Origin: Chrysomallon squamiferum
Taxonomy: Eukaryota; Mollusca; Gastropoda; Neomphalida; Peltospiridae
Assembly: GCA_012295275.1 (NCBI GenBank)
Contig: CM022668.1
Coordinates: 7,419,318 to 7,451,817 of the forward strand
Reading direction: 5' to 3'
Length of the DNA: 32,500 nucleotides
Part shown: positions 1 through 11,594 of the stretch, in pieces
How the letters are laid out: each line of letters begins with the position of its first letter
Numbering within the stretch: position 1 is the stretch's first letter
Translations under genes and position numbers: made by a program
The notes under the pieces: generated by a model
What the model saw: the letters and a program-made list of their open reading frames with translations, nothing else
The model's database searches: none
What the model was told of the DNA's origin: nothing

Positions 1-13
1 TGCAAATGCAAAT

Positions 14-870
14 ATGTACATACACAAAGAGAGACACATACCCACCCACGCACTATCCCTCCCTCCCTACCTCCATCCATCAATCCATTCATCCATCCAT
101 CCATCCAAGCATAAATGCATTCATCCATGCATGCATTCCAAGGTAATGTTTCATAATCATTTGATATTACTTGAAATGTGTTTCTTTATTTCTGTCACTT
201 ATCTGGAATAATTTATGTGTGGCTCTGTTCAGCATAGTATGTTTTAATTTACATTTTAAATGTAGATGTGTAATATTATACAGTATTACACAGCACATTA
301 ACATAGGTTTACATATTCTGTTTGATATACACTAGCTAGTGTTCTGTATATATATACAACATAATATAATATAATATATATATATATGATTCATTGTATT
401 ATTTGGTGATTAATGCTTTGCATTTAATACTGATATTAAAATTTTGCATGTACATAATCATACCATATTCATATATTCACATGCACATTCACATGCACAT
501 TCACACACACACACACACAAACACACACGTAAACACACACAAGCCCTAATATAGAACAGACACACAATTATGCATTCACAAACACATACAAAATCATACA
601 TACTAACGCACATAGATACACAAACATAATTTCAAATTAAAAGTTCTCCATATAATAATATTATTTTAAATGTTATATTGAATGTTTGCATGTTTAATAT
701 ATTTCTATTTCACAGTATGATGATTAATTTCTAGTGAAATACAAATGTTATATACAATCAATATTACATACGTACTGGCTGACAGTGTTTCTTACTGCAA
801 GTCATAAAAATATCAATAAATTCTTATTGTAGCTGACTCACACAGTTAATACATTAGTCAGACAACTTCA
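14..870. repeat. ATCC/CATT array and AT-rich flank
   Basis: CATC/CATT units at 55-135, TA-rich at 345-388, AC units at 480-545, then unique AT-rich sequence. No gene is seen. Confidence 0.8.
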
Positions 871-1609
871 TTTTTACCAGTTCCGACCACTAAATAAAAA
901 ACAACTACTTCAGCTTTTATTGACTAAAAGTTAATAATATTAACTAAAATTAGTTTCATCAAAAATATTTGTTTTATTTGCTTTTTTTTTTCCAGTTCCA
1001 GCTTAGAAGGTCATAAATATTTCATTTTAAGCTCAAAGTCAGAAATCTTTTAATTAGTTTGATTTTTTTTTTTTTCTAACCTGAAAGTATTTTAAGTATT
1101 TGATGTAACAGATTTAATAAAACAAATCAGAATGGTCAGGAATATATTTCTATTTTATTATGTATTTCACGTTTTTACCAGTTCCAACCAGCAAATGTAT
1201 TTTAGCTATATGATATTGTGAATACTTAGATTTAAATAATATCAATTCAGAAGCTTTTTTTAATACTTAAAATGTTTTTGCTGTTCTAACCATCAAATAA
1301 AATACTTCATATTTTTGTTTTAGTTTAATATTATTAATTAACATAAACAATGAAAATATTTCAATTTAAATATTTACTTAACTTTTTCTTACCTCTTCCA
1401 ATTAGTAAGTAAATTGATTTAATAATACTAATTAATATTAAATTCAGAATAATCTTTCAATCTTTATTCATTTTTATTCCATTCCAAACACACATTATTC
1501 ATATTCAGTTGACTTTTAATTTAAGTGATACATTTATTAGGAAGATCTTAAAATATTATTATATAATTCCAACCAATAAATTGTAAATTAGTCATTATAA
1601 TTAATAATA

Positions 1610-1658
<49 letters not shown>

Positions 1659-2110
1659 TATTAATAAAGTATATCTTAAATATTATCACAAACATTTTTT
1701 CCCCAGCCATCCAAATTATTAATTATTAAAAAAAAAATCAATTTTGTTGATAGAATTTTAATAATTTAGAGAATTTTTCCCATTCCACCCATGATTAATG
1801 AATAATAAATATAATATTTAGTTGACTCATGAATTTAGAATTTAATTTTTTTCCCAATCCAAATAAGATTAATGAAATCATAAATTTGTCAAATTTTTTT
1901 GACTGATAATTGATAAGATTGATACATTAATGAAAAATGTTTTTTATAATTCTTTTAATTTTTATTCCATTCCAACCAGTAAATAATGAATTATAACTTG
2001 TCAAAATTTGTTAAATCAGATTTAAATTAAAGTGACAAATTAATCAATTAATGATTGCAAGGAATTTAATTCTGTTTTATTTTTTATTTGTTTTTTTTCA
2101 CCCATTTTAA
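871..2110 (+). repeat. Old tandem array, about 13 diverged units of roughly 100 bp
   Basis: A core like TTTTTACCATTCCAACCA followed by (G/T)TAAATAA occurs near 871, 985, 1071, 1172, 1276, 1384, 1471, 1560, 1695, 1774, 1848, 1960 and 2090. Several units also share AATTCAGAA. A pure AAT run (1612-1658) is inserted in the array. Confidence 0.75.
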
Positions 2111-2319
2111 AACTTAATCAGAAATTGTTGTATGGACACAAAAAAATGTTAATAATTGATTGCCAGTAAATTTAATATTGTAAATAATATTGCTAAAACT
2201 TAATTCAGCAAAAGTGTAAATATAAACAAATATTAATTTTCCTCTGTACATTTCTGTTTTTTGTCAAAACATCTAAAGTAACATTCAGTGGGTTTTGAAC
2301 AATTAGAGGATCCATTGCT

Positions 2320-2700
2320 TGTTATTATTATTATTATTAAAATTTAAATAGAAAATAAATAAATACATGAAAATGAATAAAACTGAAGATAGATAAATAA
2401 ATAAATGAACAAATACCAAATAAATGAAACAAATGAAAATATTTAAAAAAAAAAAAATAAAAATAAATAAATAAAAAAATAATAAATTTATGAAAATAAA
2501 TAAATTGAAGATAAATAAATAACTAAATAAATTAATTAACTAAAAAAACAAAAACAGAAAAAAAAAAAAAATAAATAAATAAAAAAAATTAAAAATGTAA
2601 TTAAAAGTGAAACTTGTTTAGATAACACAACTGATAACTCCTACCACTCAACATCTGACATCTATCACTGACAGACAGACAGACAGACAGACAGACACAC
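2320..2700 (+). repeat. AAAT-rich array and (GACA)7
   Basis: AAAT units with poly-A runs from 2345 to 2600, and GACA at 2670-2698. Confidence 0.9.
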
Positions 2701-3024
2701 TGATGACTCATAACACACTTGTTGATTGTATGACACGCGTAGGGGTCACATATCTTATTTATTCAACCGATGCACCGACAAACCTAAATGAAGCAAAGTC
2801 CATGAATCACACATATTTAGCAAGAATGGGGAATATTTTCACATTACAATGAACAGAATAATAATGCTTCAAGGAGTGAGAAAAGAAGTATGGACTGAGA
2901 CCAATGATGAATTGAAATTATTTCATTTTTCTCTTCTGTGTGACGATGACTGCTTTTTGAACTGGGTTTATGATGCTATTAAGTGTATTGAATTTTTTGC
3001 TGTAGAGAATTTTAAATTACAGTA

Positions 3025-3345
3025 TGTGTGTGTATCTGCATGTATGTTTTGTAAATAGTTGTATGTGTATCTTCATGTATGTTTTGTGAATAGTTGTATG
3101 TGTATCTGTTTTGATGATGTTTTGTAAATGCATGCATGCATCTGAAAATGTGTATGTATGCATGTATGTTTTGTGAATAGTTGTGTGTGTGTATGTCTAT
3201 ATTTTTATAAATGATTTTTGTGTATATGTGCATTTATAAATGAATATATTTGATAATGATTATATACATATATGTGTTGAATATGTACATGTATGTATAT
3301 AAATGTGTGTGTTTGTGTGTGTGTGTGCATGAAAGATTGTAAGTT
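3025..3345 (+). repeat. TATG/TG-rich tandem repeat, units 35-48 bp
   Basis: GTATGTTTTGTGAATAGTTG recurs near 3042, 3077, 3116 (partial) and 3164, then diverged TATATG and TG units. Confidence 0.82.
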
Positions 3346-3429
3346 TGTGTGTAGTATTTTTATATTATATATAATTCATTTTCAGACATAATTAAAAATA
3401 TATAAATTATCTAGATTATTTTTTTAAAA

Positions 3430-3600
3430 TAATAATAAAAAATTATTTAATTAATTAATTAATAAGTAAAAATAAATAAAAATATAGTAAGTAAGTAAGT
3501 AAATAAATGAATAAATAAATAAATAAAACTAAAAGGAAGGAAGGAATGAATAAAAAAAAAAAAAACACAAAACCAGAAATATAAAAAGGTAGAAGTGAAA
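3430..3600 (+). repeat. AAAT/AAGT A-rich array
   Basis: AATT, AAGT, AAAT and AAGG units with poly-A at 3551-3565. Confidence 0.88.
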
Positions 3601-3819
3601 TATTTGTGTTTGTGATGTGTCTGTCTGTCCTGTGTTTGAGAATGTCTGTCTGATGTTTGTTCTAGGTTCTAGCAGCGAGACAGCATGTTCCTGTAGAGTA
3701 ATTAACTACATCCAAACATTAGAACATGTCTTGTTCTGCAGTTCGCAAATATTTGGATTGGGAAAAAGTCTTCAAGGACTTGCTTTCCTATGTATGTGAC
3801 AAGATAGTTTTTTGGGGGG

Positions 3820-4050
3820 ATCACTGTATATTTGAGTTTTTTAAAAATCTCTGTAGATTTTAGGTTTTTTATTTAATATCTATATATTTGAATATTTGTA
3901 GCTTTTTGAGATATGTGAAAAATTGAGGTTTTTTGAGATCTCTGTATGTTTCAATTTTTTGAAATTTCTGTTTTACTGAAGTTTTTTTTTTAGATCTCTG
4001 TATATTTAAGTTTGTTGAGATCTCTGTATATTTATTTTGATGTTGAAATG
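3820..4050 (+). repeat. Diverged tandem repeat, about 30-bp unit
   Basis: GAGATCTCTGTATATTT-like cores with TTGAGGTTTTTT spacers recur about seven times. Confidence 0.75.
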
Positions 4051-4311
4051 TTTGTAAAACAGGGAAGGGAAGAAAAAGGAGTGACAGGGTGGGTGATGTG
4101 AGTTTTTATTTATTTTAATGTAAAAATGTTCAGGAAAGAACATAGTGTAGAATGGGTTATCAAAATCTTTAGGAAATTGTTTGAGTGACCAAAATGTTCA
4201 GGGAAGGAAGAGGGTTGGGTTGAAAATTCCCTTCTTTGTTTTTATAAAATGTGTTTTTGTAAATATTTCATATAGTTTTTTTAATCAAATAGTTTTTAAT
4301 AGGTGAAGATA

Positions 4312-4622
4312 TTTTAGTAGTAGTAGTTGCAGTTGTATTTGGTGTTGTAATTATTACAGTAGTAGTAATAGTAGTAGGAATAGTGGCTGTAGATACTGTA
4401 AGTGCTTGTTGTAGCAGTGGTAGTAGTTGTAGTAGTGGTTGTTTTTGTTGTTGTTTGCAATTATTGTAGATTACACTTGTAATTATTGTACTGGGTACTA
4501 GTAGTACTTGTAATAATTATTGTTGTAGTAACAATAGTGGTAGTAGTTGTAGTTCTAGTAGTAGCAGTAGTAGTTATGTTAGTTATTGTACTACTTGCTG
4601 CTGCAGTAGTAGTAGTAGTTTT
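4312..4622 (+). repeat. Degenerate TAG/TTG/TAT triplet array
   Basis: About 310 bp of period-3 units, mainly AGT, TTG and ATT. The minus-strand Thr-rich frame is an artefact. Confidence 0.88.
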
Positions 4623-4625
4623 TCC

Positions 4626-4678
4626 ATGACATATAAAATAGTACATGTACTGTATGTATGTACTATTTTAAATGTCAT
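4626..4678. repeat. 21-bp inverted repeat, hairpin candidate
   Basis: Arms 4626-4646 and 4658-4678 are complementary at 20 of 21 bases around an 11-nt loop; the inner 12 bases (AAAATAGTACAT) are perfect. It lies at the end of a TAG/TTG triplet array. Confidence 0.9.
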
Positions 4679-6450
4679 CCATACATAATAATGAACACTT
4701 TAGATGAAAAATTGATTATATCGTTTCTTACATAATCAGTTTTATTGCAATATTCATAGCATAATGATAAGATTTTCACTGTAGATAAGTATAATGTTGT
4801 ATTACATTGGTGCTGGTTACATAAACACATAACATGCAACCAGCAAACTGTGATGTCGTCAATTATTTAATTTTATGACTTTTTAACATTTGAATTACAA
4901 GAAGTAAAAATCCATGAGAAAAAAAAAAAAAAAAAAAAAAAAAGCAAAAAAGTGTGTAAGGAATTTAATTTGATATTCATCAATTGTTTGATAATCTACA
5001 TTAACAATAAAGTTATTAATATCAGTATTGTGTTGAATATCAGATTACCATCAACCTTTGAATGACATCCAATAGCAAATTTATTGTTTTTATTTTTTTA
5101 TTTTTTTCTTCACCATACATTAAACCGTACCATAAACTACAAATAAAAAATACAGAGTCTGATATTAAATAAAATATTTCCTTTCTTTCTTCAGATTTCT
5201 AGTAAAATAACGTTTTAGAAAATAAATAAATTAGATAAATAAAAATAAAAATAAACTTAACAACAGCTGTTTCTTCTGCTGTTCTTTGATGGCAAAGAAA
5301 TTCATTGATCAGACATTTTGTCATTATTCCTACTCCAGCTGTAAAAGTCTATACATTTAGAAACAAACATTATTTATATGTTTATTTTCTGGTGTTGTTT
5401 TCTTTATTTCTTTTTTTCCAGTTTGTGAAATACCTTTACTCTGGTGGAAAAGAATCGATTATTTTATGCATTTAGTGTTAAGTACAATTCTCCAAGTTTA
5501 AGCAAACCTCTGTTTAACTGCTTATTTATTTATTTATTTATTTATTTGTTTATTTATTTATTGCAGTTTACAGTATTTATTATGTAACCTTGGCTACATA
5601 TACTGTAAGTTCTGTCAGAGTGATCACAACAGCAAAAACAACTACTACTGTTACTACAGTTACTGCTACTACTGGTATTCTACAACTATTGTTACTTCAA
5701 CAACTATTACTACATTACTACTAGTACAACCACAACAGCAATGATGACCACTACTACTACAACAAGAACTGTAATGTCTACTACAGTCATAATTTAGCAA
5801 TAATATTTTCCTCTGAGAATAATGCATACATAACTTACAAATATCCTTATTTATAGTTTTGTTTCTTTCTATCTTATTATTTTCATCATCATAATTACTA
5901 CGATTATTAAAATTATTTTTATATTATCATTTTCATTGTCATTATTATAATCATCATCATTATGATTAGTATTACTACTATTATTATTATTATTGTTAAA
6001 AATAAATAAATTAACAAGCCACAATTACAAAATATTTTCTTCTAAATATCAAAAAATGAAGAAAAAAAAAATTTCCCTTTTCATAGGTTTATTTATTTAT
6101 TTTTACTTTCTGTCAAAATAACAATAACATGACCATTATAACTATTATTAATTTTTACCCAGGAATAGCTAAATTAATAGCATTACCCAGTATTCAGTGG
6201 TGTAATACCAGTTTCATATTACACACTAAGCTACCCATATATTCTAAATAGCTAACATTATGTACTAGTTTACAATATGACAGTGTTTGCATAGCCTGGT
6301 CATTATATGGTCAGTGAGATCTTGACCTGTCCACCATAAACTTGTTTATGTAGTTTCATGTGAAGTACCACTTGGTCGATTTTATGTTGGAAATTTCAAT
6401 GAGTTTTTCTTAAGGTATTTTAGTGTATAGATGTGTATGTTATAAAAATG
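4679..6450. other. AT-rich interval with short arrays, no gene seen
   Basis: Poly-A at 4919-4943, TTTA at 5521-5563, ACT/AAC triplets at 5630-5770, ATT/ATC triplets at 5880-5998. The remainder is unique AT-rich sequence without a splice-supported exon. Confidence 0.75.
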
Positions 6451-6474
6451 ATAATATGTGTGTGTGTGTGTGTG

Positions 6475-6610
6475 TATGATGTGAATATATAGTACTAATA
6501 TATGTTATAAACAATATTATATTTGTGATACTATATTTGGAGTTTTGCTCAAATTATATATAAATTTTATATGCATTTTATATAATTTATTGTTTAGATA
6601 ACTTTTCATA

Positions 6611-6642
<32 letters not shown>

Positions 6643-7010
6643 GTGAATATAGAATATTAATATATGCTATAAAAATATTATATAAATGACTAGTTTATTT
6701 GGAATTTGGTCAAAGTATATTTAAATTTTATATGCATTTTATATAATTTATTGTTTACAAAACTTCATATCTGTTTATGTGTGACACATTTCTTTTTTAT
6801 TATCAAATAATAACAATAATAGTTTAAATATTAATTATAATTGTAATAACTGTAATATTTTACGGGTAGTGAATATTAAGTGTTAATATATGTTATAAAA
6901 TATATGCGACTAGTCTCTTTGAAATTCTGCTTGAAGTATTTATAACTTTTATATATTGTGCAATTTATTTATTATGTGGAAAACCTTCCATGTGTCTGTG
7001 TGTGTATTTT
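6475..7010 (+). repeat. Three-copy tandem repeat, about 160 bp, with internal TG runs
   Basis: GTGAATAT starts copies near 6481, 6643 and 6869. Each has TTAATATATG(T/C)TATAAA, a TTTGGA/TTTGAAATT block and TTTTATATGCATTTTATATA (diverged in copy 3). Copies 1 and 2 are preceded by TG runs at 6460-6475 and 6617-6641. About 65 bp of extra sequence separates copies 2 and 3. Confidence 0.88.
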
Positions 7011-7061
7011 GTATTTGGCTTCTTTTTTATTATCAACCATTATATGAAAATATCCAACTAG

Positions 7062-7100
7062 TAATAATAATAATAATAACAATAATAATAATAATAACAA

Positions 7101-7148
<48 letters not shown>

Positions 7149-7160
7149 GTAGTAGTAACT
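7062..7160 (+). repeat. (AAT) microsatellite
   Basis: AAT with two AAC interruptions, then AGT. Confidence 0.96.
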
Positions 7161-7264
7161 TCAACAACAAAATTTAAATTAATTATTTAATGCATATTAC
7201 AAAATAGTAATCTAAAAAAGGCTCTAAGAATATAAACAATGTGAACACATACATAGAGCCACAT

Positions 7265-7266
<2 letters not shown>

Positions 7267-7320
<54 letters not shown>

Positions 7321-7400
7321 TCACATTCACATGCACACATTCTCATACACATACAGACATACACTCACATACACACATACACACACACACAAACACGTAC
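7267..7400 (+). repeat. (AC) microsatellite with decay
   Basis: Pure AC 7267-7319, then ACATTCACATGC and ACATAC units. Confidence 0.96.
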
Positions 7401-7584
7401 ACATTCCTGTCATTCACATGTTTATTCATAAGAAAATCAACAAACTAAGATCAGGTATTTTTACAGGTAAATTTATACACACATTTCTGCTGTGTCATCC
7501 ATATACTAAATACTGGGCTCTTTATTTTAATATAATTTTCTATCAGATAACCAATATCATTATAATATTTTATAATAGAAGCTA

Positions 7585-8060
7585 GCTAAGATATGAGACA
7601 GATGATATGGTTTTATGAACACTTTATATATATTCAGGAATTCTTGTCATCCAAATCCCCACACTGATATACCTGTGCTTTTTAAAAATCGGTGATGTAG
7701 AAACTCGTTATCTTACCTGAACCTATGTTTACCTGTGTGTACCTGTAGAAATGAAATAAAAATTTGTTTGACCGAAATCTGACCTGTGTGCAATAAATGT
7801 TAAGTCCATCTTTAAAGTGAAGTTTAACATGTTGAGTAATTTGATACTCACCTGTTTTAAGGGTTGGTTGGGTGGGTTGTTTCAGGTGGATGGGGCTAGT
7901 GGCTGGGTGGCATGGGTTTGGTTTTGGGGGGTTTATTACTCTGAATTGAGATGTCTTACTTCGTTTTGTGGATGTTAGGTTTAAGGAAAGGTCTATGATC
8001 ATATACTGGATTTAATTAGAAAGAAAAATGTGTTAAACAGAATTTAAGAAACTAACTAAG

Positions 8061-8064
<4 letters not shown>
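7585..8064. other. Unique interval with a G-rich patch
   Basis: ACCTG words at 7715-7745 and 7850 belong to the dispersed family. From 7861 to 7931 the + strand carries seven runs of three or more G with loops of 1-15 bases. The minus-strand open frame 7682-8002 is not supported as a gene. Confidence 0.5.
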
Positions 8065-8145
<81 letters not shown>

Positions 8146-8500
8146 GTGTAAGTTTGTGTATCTGTATATATATATATGTGTGTGTTTGCGTATGCTTGTA
8201 TTTATATGTATGTGTGTATTTAATATGTATGTAATATGTGTGTGACTGTGTTTGTATGTATATATGTGATTCAGAAAACATTAAATGATTAATGAGTTTG
8301 TGTTGTGTGTGTCTGTATGTATGTATATGCATGTGTGTGTTTGTATATATGTATCTGTATATGCTTGTGTATGTATGTATGTATGTATGTATGTATATGA
8401 GTATATATAGGTGTATCTATTTAATGTATATGTGTCTAGATGTTTGTGTGTGTATGCGCATCTTTGTATCTGTGTATGTGATACAGAAAACAAGATCATC
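8065..8500 (+). repeat. TG microsatellite and TATG-rich decay
   Basis: TG to 8149 with one interruption, then TGTATG, TATA and GTATGTAT units to about 8480. Confidence 0.95.
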
Positions 8501-8703
8501 ATTAATTTGACATCAGCTACGAGGATGTAGTGGTAGAGAAAACATCATCATTAACAAGTTTTTGTGTGTGTTATGTTTGACATTAAATCTAGATTAATGG
8601 GACATTCTTTGCGATGTCCAAACAGGGTCTAGGAGATGTTCTCCAGAGATCTGAGAAAAATGTCCTTTCATGTCCCTGTTGTCAACATTCTGTGAGAATC
8701 CTG

Positions 8704-8711
8704 TGACGTCA
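8704..8711. promoter_or_regulatory. Palindromic CRE-type site TGACGTCA
   Basis: Exact match to the known CREB/ATF palindrome, in a small non-repetitive interval (8510-8760). No adjacent promoter is demonstrated. Confidence 0.3.
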
Positions 8712-8769
8712 ACATTGCTGCTGATATTGTTGGTATGTGTGTTAGATCAGGAAATGGGTCAATGTATGT

Positions 8770-8771
8770 AT

Positions 8772-8810
<39 letters not shown>

Positions 8811-9310
8811 TTTTATTTATTTATTTATTTTATTTATTTTTTTTATTTTTTTTTTATATTTGTTTAATATTTTAATTTAATTTTTTTTTTTTCATATTTA
8901 TTTCTATTAGATATTCATTTTAATTTTTTTTTTTTTTTCTGTTTATTTAACTTCATTTCTATTTACTTAATTTACTTTAATTTTATTTAATTTTATTATT
9001 ATTATTTTATTTTATTTTTATTTAATATTGTTTTTCTGTCTGTATGATTATAAAATGTATTTGTGTGTTTGTGTGCATGTGTCTTTGGGTAGATATGTAT
9101 GTGTTAATATGTGCGCATAGATCTGTATGTGTATCTGTGTGTGTATTTGTGTAGATGTGCATGTGTGTTAGAGAGAGATAAAGAACAAACTCATGAGTTA
9201 AAATAATTTTTTCTAATTTTAAAAAATAAATCTTACATTGAAATGTCTTTGAAAAATATTTCACTGAAAGGTAAACTGTAAAAAAAAAAAAAAAAAAAAA
9301 AAAAAGAATA
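8770..9310. repeat. TTTA/TTTTA arrays, TG-like stretch and poly-A
   Basis: TTTA at 8768-8840, T-rich ATTTT-like decay to 9025, diverged TGTATGTGTG at 9050-9170, A26 at 9280-9305. Confidence 0.85.
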
Positions 9311-9701
9311 AACTTATTTACCCTTAGGTTGATTTCAGTTTTCTTTTTCTCATTAACAAAATTAATGAAGCTTATCAAAGTACAAACTCCAGGTTTAAAC
9401 TACAGGTGAGACATTTCAGGTGTAAATTCCTAATTATGTAATTTTAATGTGTTGGTTGCACTCCGAGAAAACAAACACTTGGAATGTTTGCTCTAAACCT
9501 TTCATCCATTTCTTTAACCAAAAACACTTTTCAACAAGTCTTATAAATATTTAAAATATACTCCAGGATTTCTACACACCTGTAATTTGTAAAATTCAGG
9601 TGAATTTCTGTTTCACCTGTGGGCTAAAACCTGTCAAAACAAGTGAGATGACATTGAAACTGTGACCAGGGGAAATCTGTCTGACATTTTTCTTTTTATA
9701 T

Positions 9702-9766
9702 TTCTTCTTCTTCTTCTTCTTCTTCTTCTTCTTCTTCTTCTTCTTCTTCTTCTTCTTCTTCTTCTT

Positions 9767-9796
<30 letters not shown>
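9702..9796 (+). repeat. Pure (TTC)n of about 31 copies
   Basis: 95 uninterrupted bases of TTC/GAA, flowing into ATT. GAA/TTC tracts of this type form triplexes; frames across it encode only Leu or Lys runs. Confidence 0.97.
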
Positions 9797-10362
<566 letters not shown>

Positions 10363-10535
10363 TCACACACATTTATAATTAGTTAAAGATTTTTTGCAGA
10401 GGTCAGTTTGTAATAAACAGTATGATCTAATATGCATGTTACCTAACAGTCTGTTTTCAGTGGACTATTTAAAATGAAATAAAATATTATTTTAAAGTCT
10501 GGCTTTAGTAGCTAATTCTTTCTTCATTAAAATTT

Positions 10536-10710
10536 GTATAATGCCTAAAGCTTTGTTCATACCTGACATTTTATATCAATATTTTAAAATCTCCATAATG
10601 TCTAAAGCTTTTTTCATACACGACAATTTACTCCAATATCTCTAAATTTGCATAATGCCTAAAGGTTTGTTCATACAAGACAGTTTGTACTAATGCCTGA
10701 GGCTATTTGA
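10536..10710 (+). repeat. Tandem repeat, units 56-57 bp
   Basis: ATAATGCCTAAAGCTTTGTT-like cores start at 10539, 10595 and 10652. A related single copy is at 10081-10115 and a decayed one near 10692. Confidence 0.88.
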
Positions 10711-10800
10711 TTTTGTTTATGTGTAATTAATTGTTTTGACTTCCTTGTAATATTAGATACAGGTTGCTGTAGGTCAATGGTATGCCTGAGGCATATGTGG

Positions 10801-10813
10801 AGGTCAAAGGTCA
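10801..10813 (+). promoter_or_regulatory. DR1 nuclear-receptor-type element
   Basis: Perfect AGGTCAAAGGTCA. Another half-site AGGTCA lies at 10771-10776 and an inverted TGACCT at 10826-10831, so half-sites cluster within 60 bp. Confidence 0.4.
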
Positions 10814-10854
10814 ATCTGCCTCTGTTGACCTGCTGGCTTATTTTCCAATAGTGT

Positions 10855-11160
10855 TTGAAGTCTGAGTCTGTATGTGTGTGTCTGTGTGTCTGTCTGTCTG
10901 TCTGTGTGTTTCTGTCTGTCTGCAAGGGTGTAGATACATGTCCATGGGGTGTGTGTGTCTGTGTGCGTGTGTGTGTGTGTCTGTGTGTGTGTTTCTGTCT
11001 GTGTGTCTGTCTGTCTGTCTGTCTGTGTGTCTGTCTGCAAGGGTGTAGATACGTGTGCATGGGGTGTGTGTGTCTGTGTGTGTGTCAGTGTGTGTGTCAG
11101 TGTGTGTGTCAGTGTGTGTGTTTCTGTCTGTCTGCAAGAGTGTAGATGTGTGTGCACCAG
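10855..11160 (+). repeat. TG/CTGT array with three anchored higher-order units
   Basis: The non-repeat anchor CTGTCTGCAAGGGTGTAGAT recurs near 10916, 11031 and (variant) 11127, usually followed by CATGGGG, with TG/CTGT between. Units are about 96-115 bp. Confidence 0.9.
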
Positions 11161-11594
11161 TTTAACTATTTAACAGATAATTGTTTCTCTTACATTTGAT
11201 TATTCCTTTATTGTCTTCTTTATATTCTTTCTTCTTTTTATCCTTATTAGTATTATTTTTATCATCATTAGTACTTCCATTATTGTTTTTAATATCATCA
11301 TAATCATCATGTTTATAATGATCATGAACATCATCATCATAACAGTTATTATTATTTTATTATTATCATCATTGTTATTGTTCTACTGTTTTATTGTTAT
11401 TGTTAATAATATTACATCTATGTTTTTATCAGCAGTAAATATATTAAATATTACACAATGCTATAAATTATATTTCAAAATAATAAAAAGTCTGTAAATA
11501 TATTTCAGCTACAAACTCTGGTAAGTACAGAGATATAAAACTAATTGAAACCTAACTAACTAGTTCTTAACTGACACTAAAACTAGTTAAAATT

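Noticed and set aside
4461-4646. Thr-rich minus-strand frame
   Set aside because: Degenerate triplet array; no other coding sign.
7241-7585. A 114-codon Thr/His frame
   Set aside because: Produced by the AC microsatellite; the rest has no recognisable domain.
7682-8002. A 106-codon minus-strand frame not made of repeats
   Set aside because: Composition is plausible in the middle, but it overlaps ACCTG-family repeat fragments, lacks splice or promoter context and resembles no family I know.
10671-11157. Overlapping Thr/His/Gln frames on the minus strand and Cys/Val frames on the plus strand
   Set aside because: Translations of TG/CTGT repeat, which is open in several frames at once.
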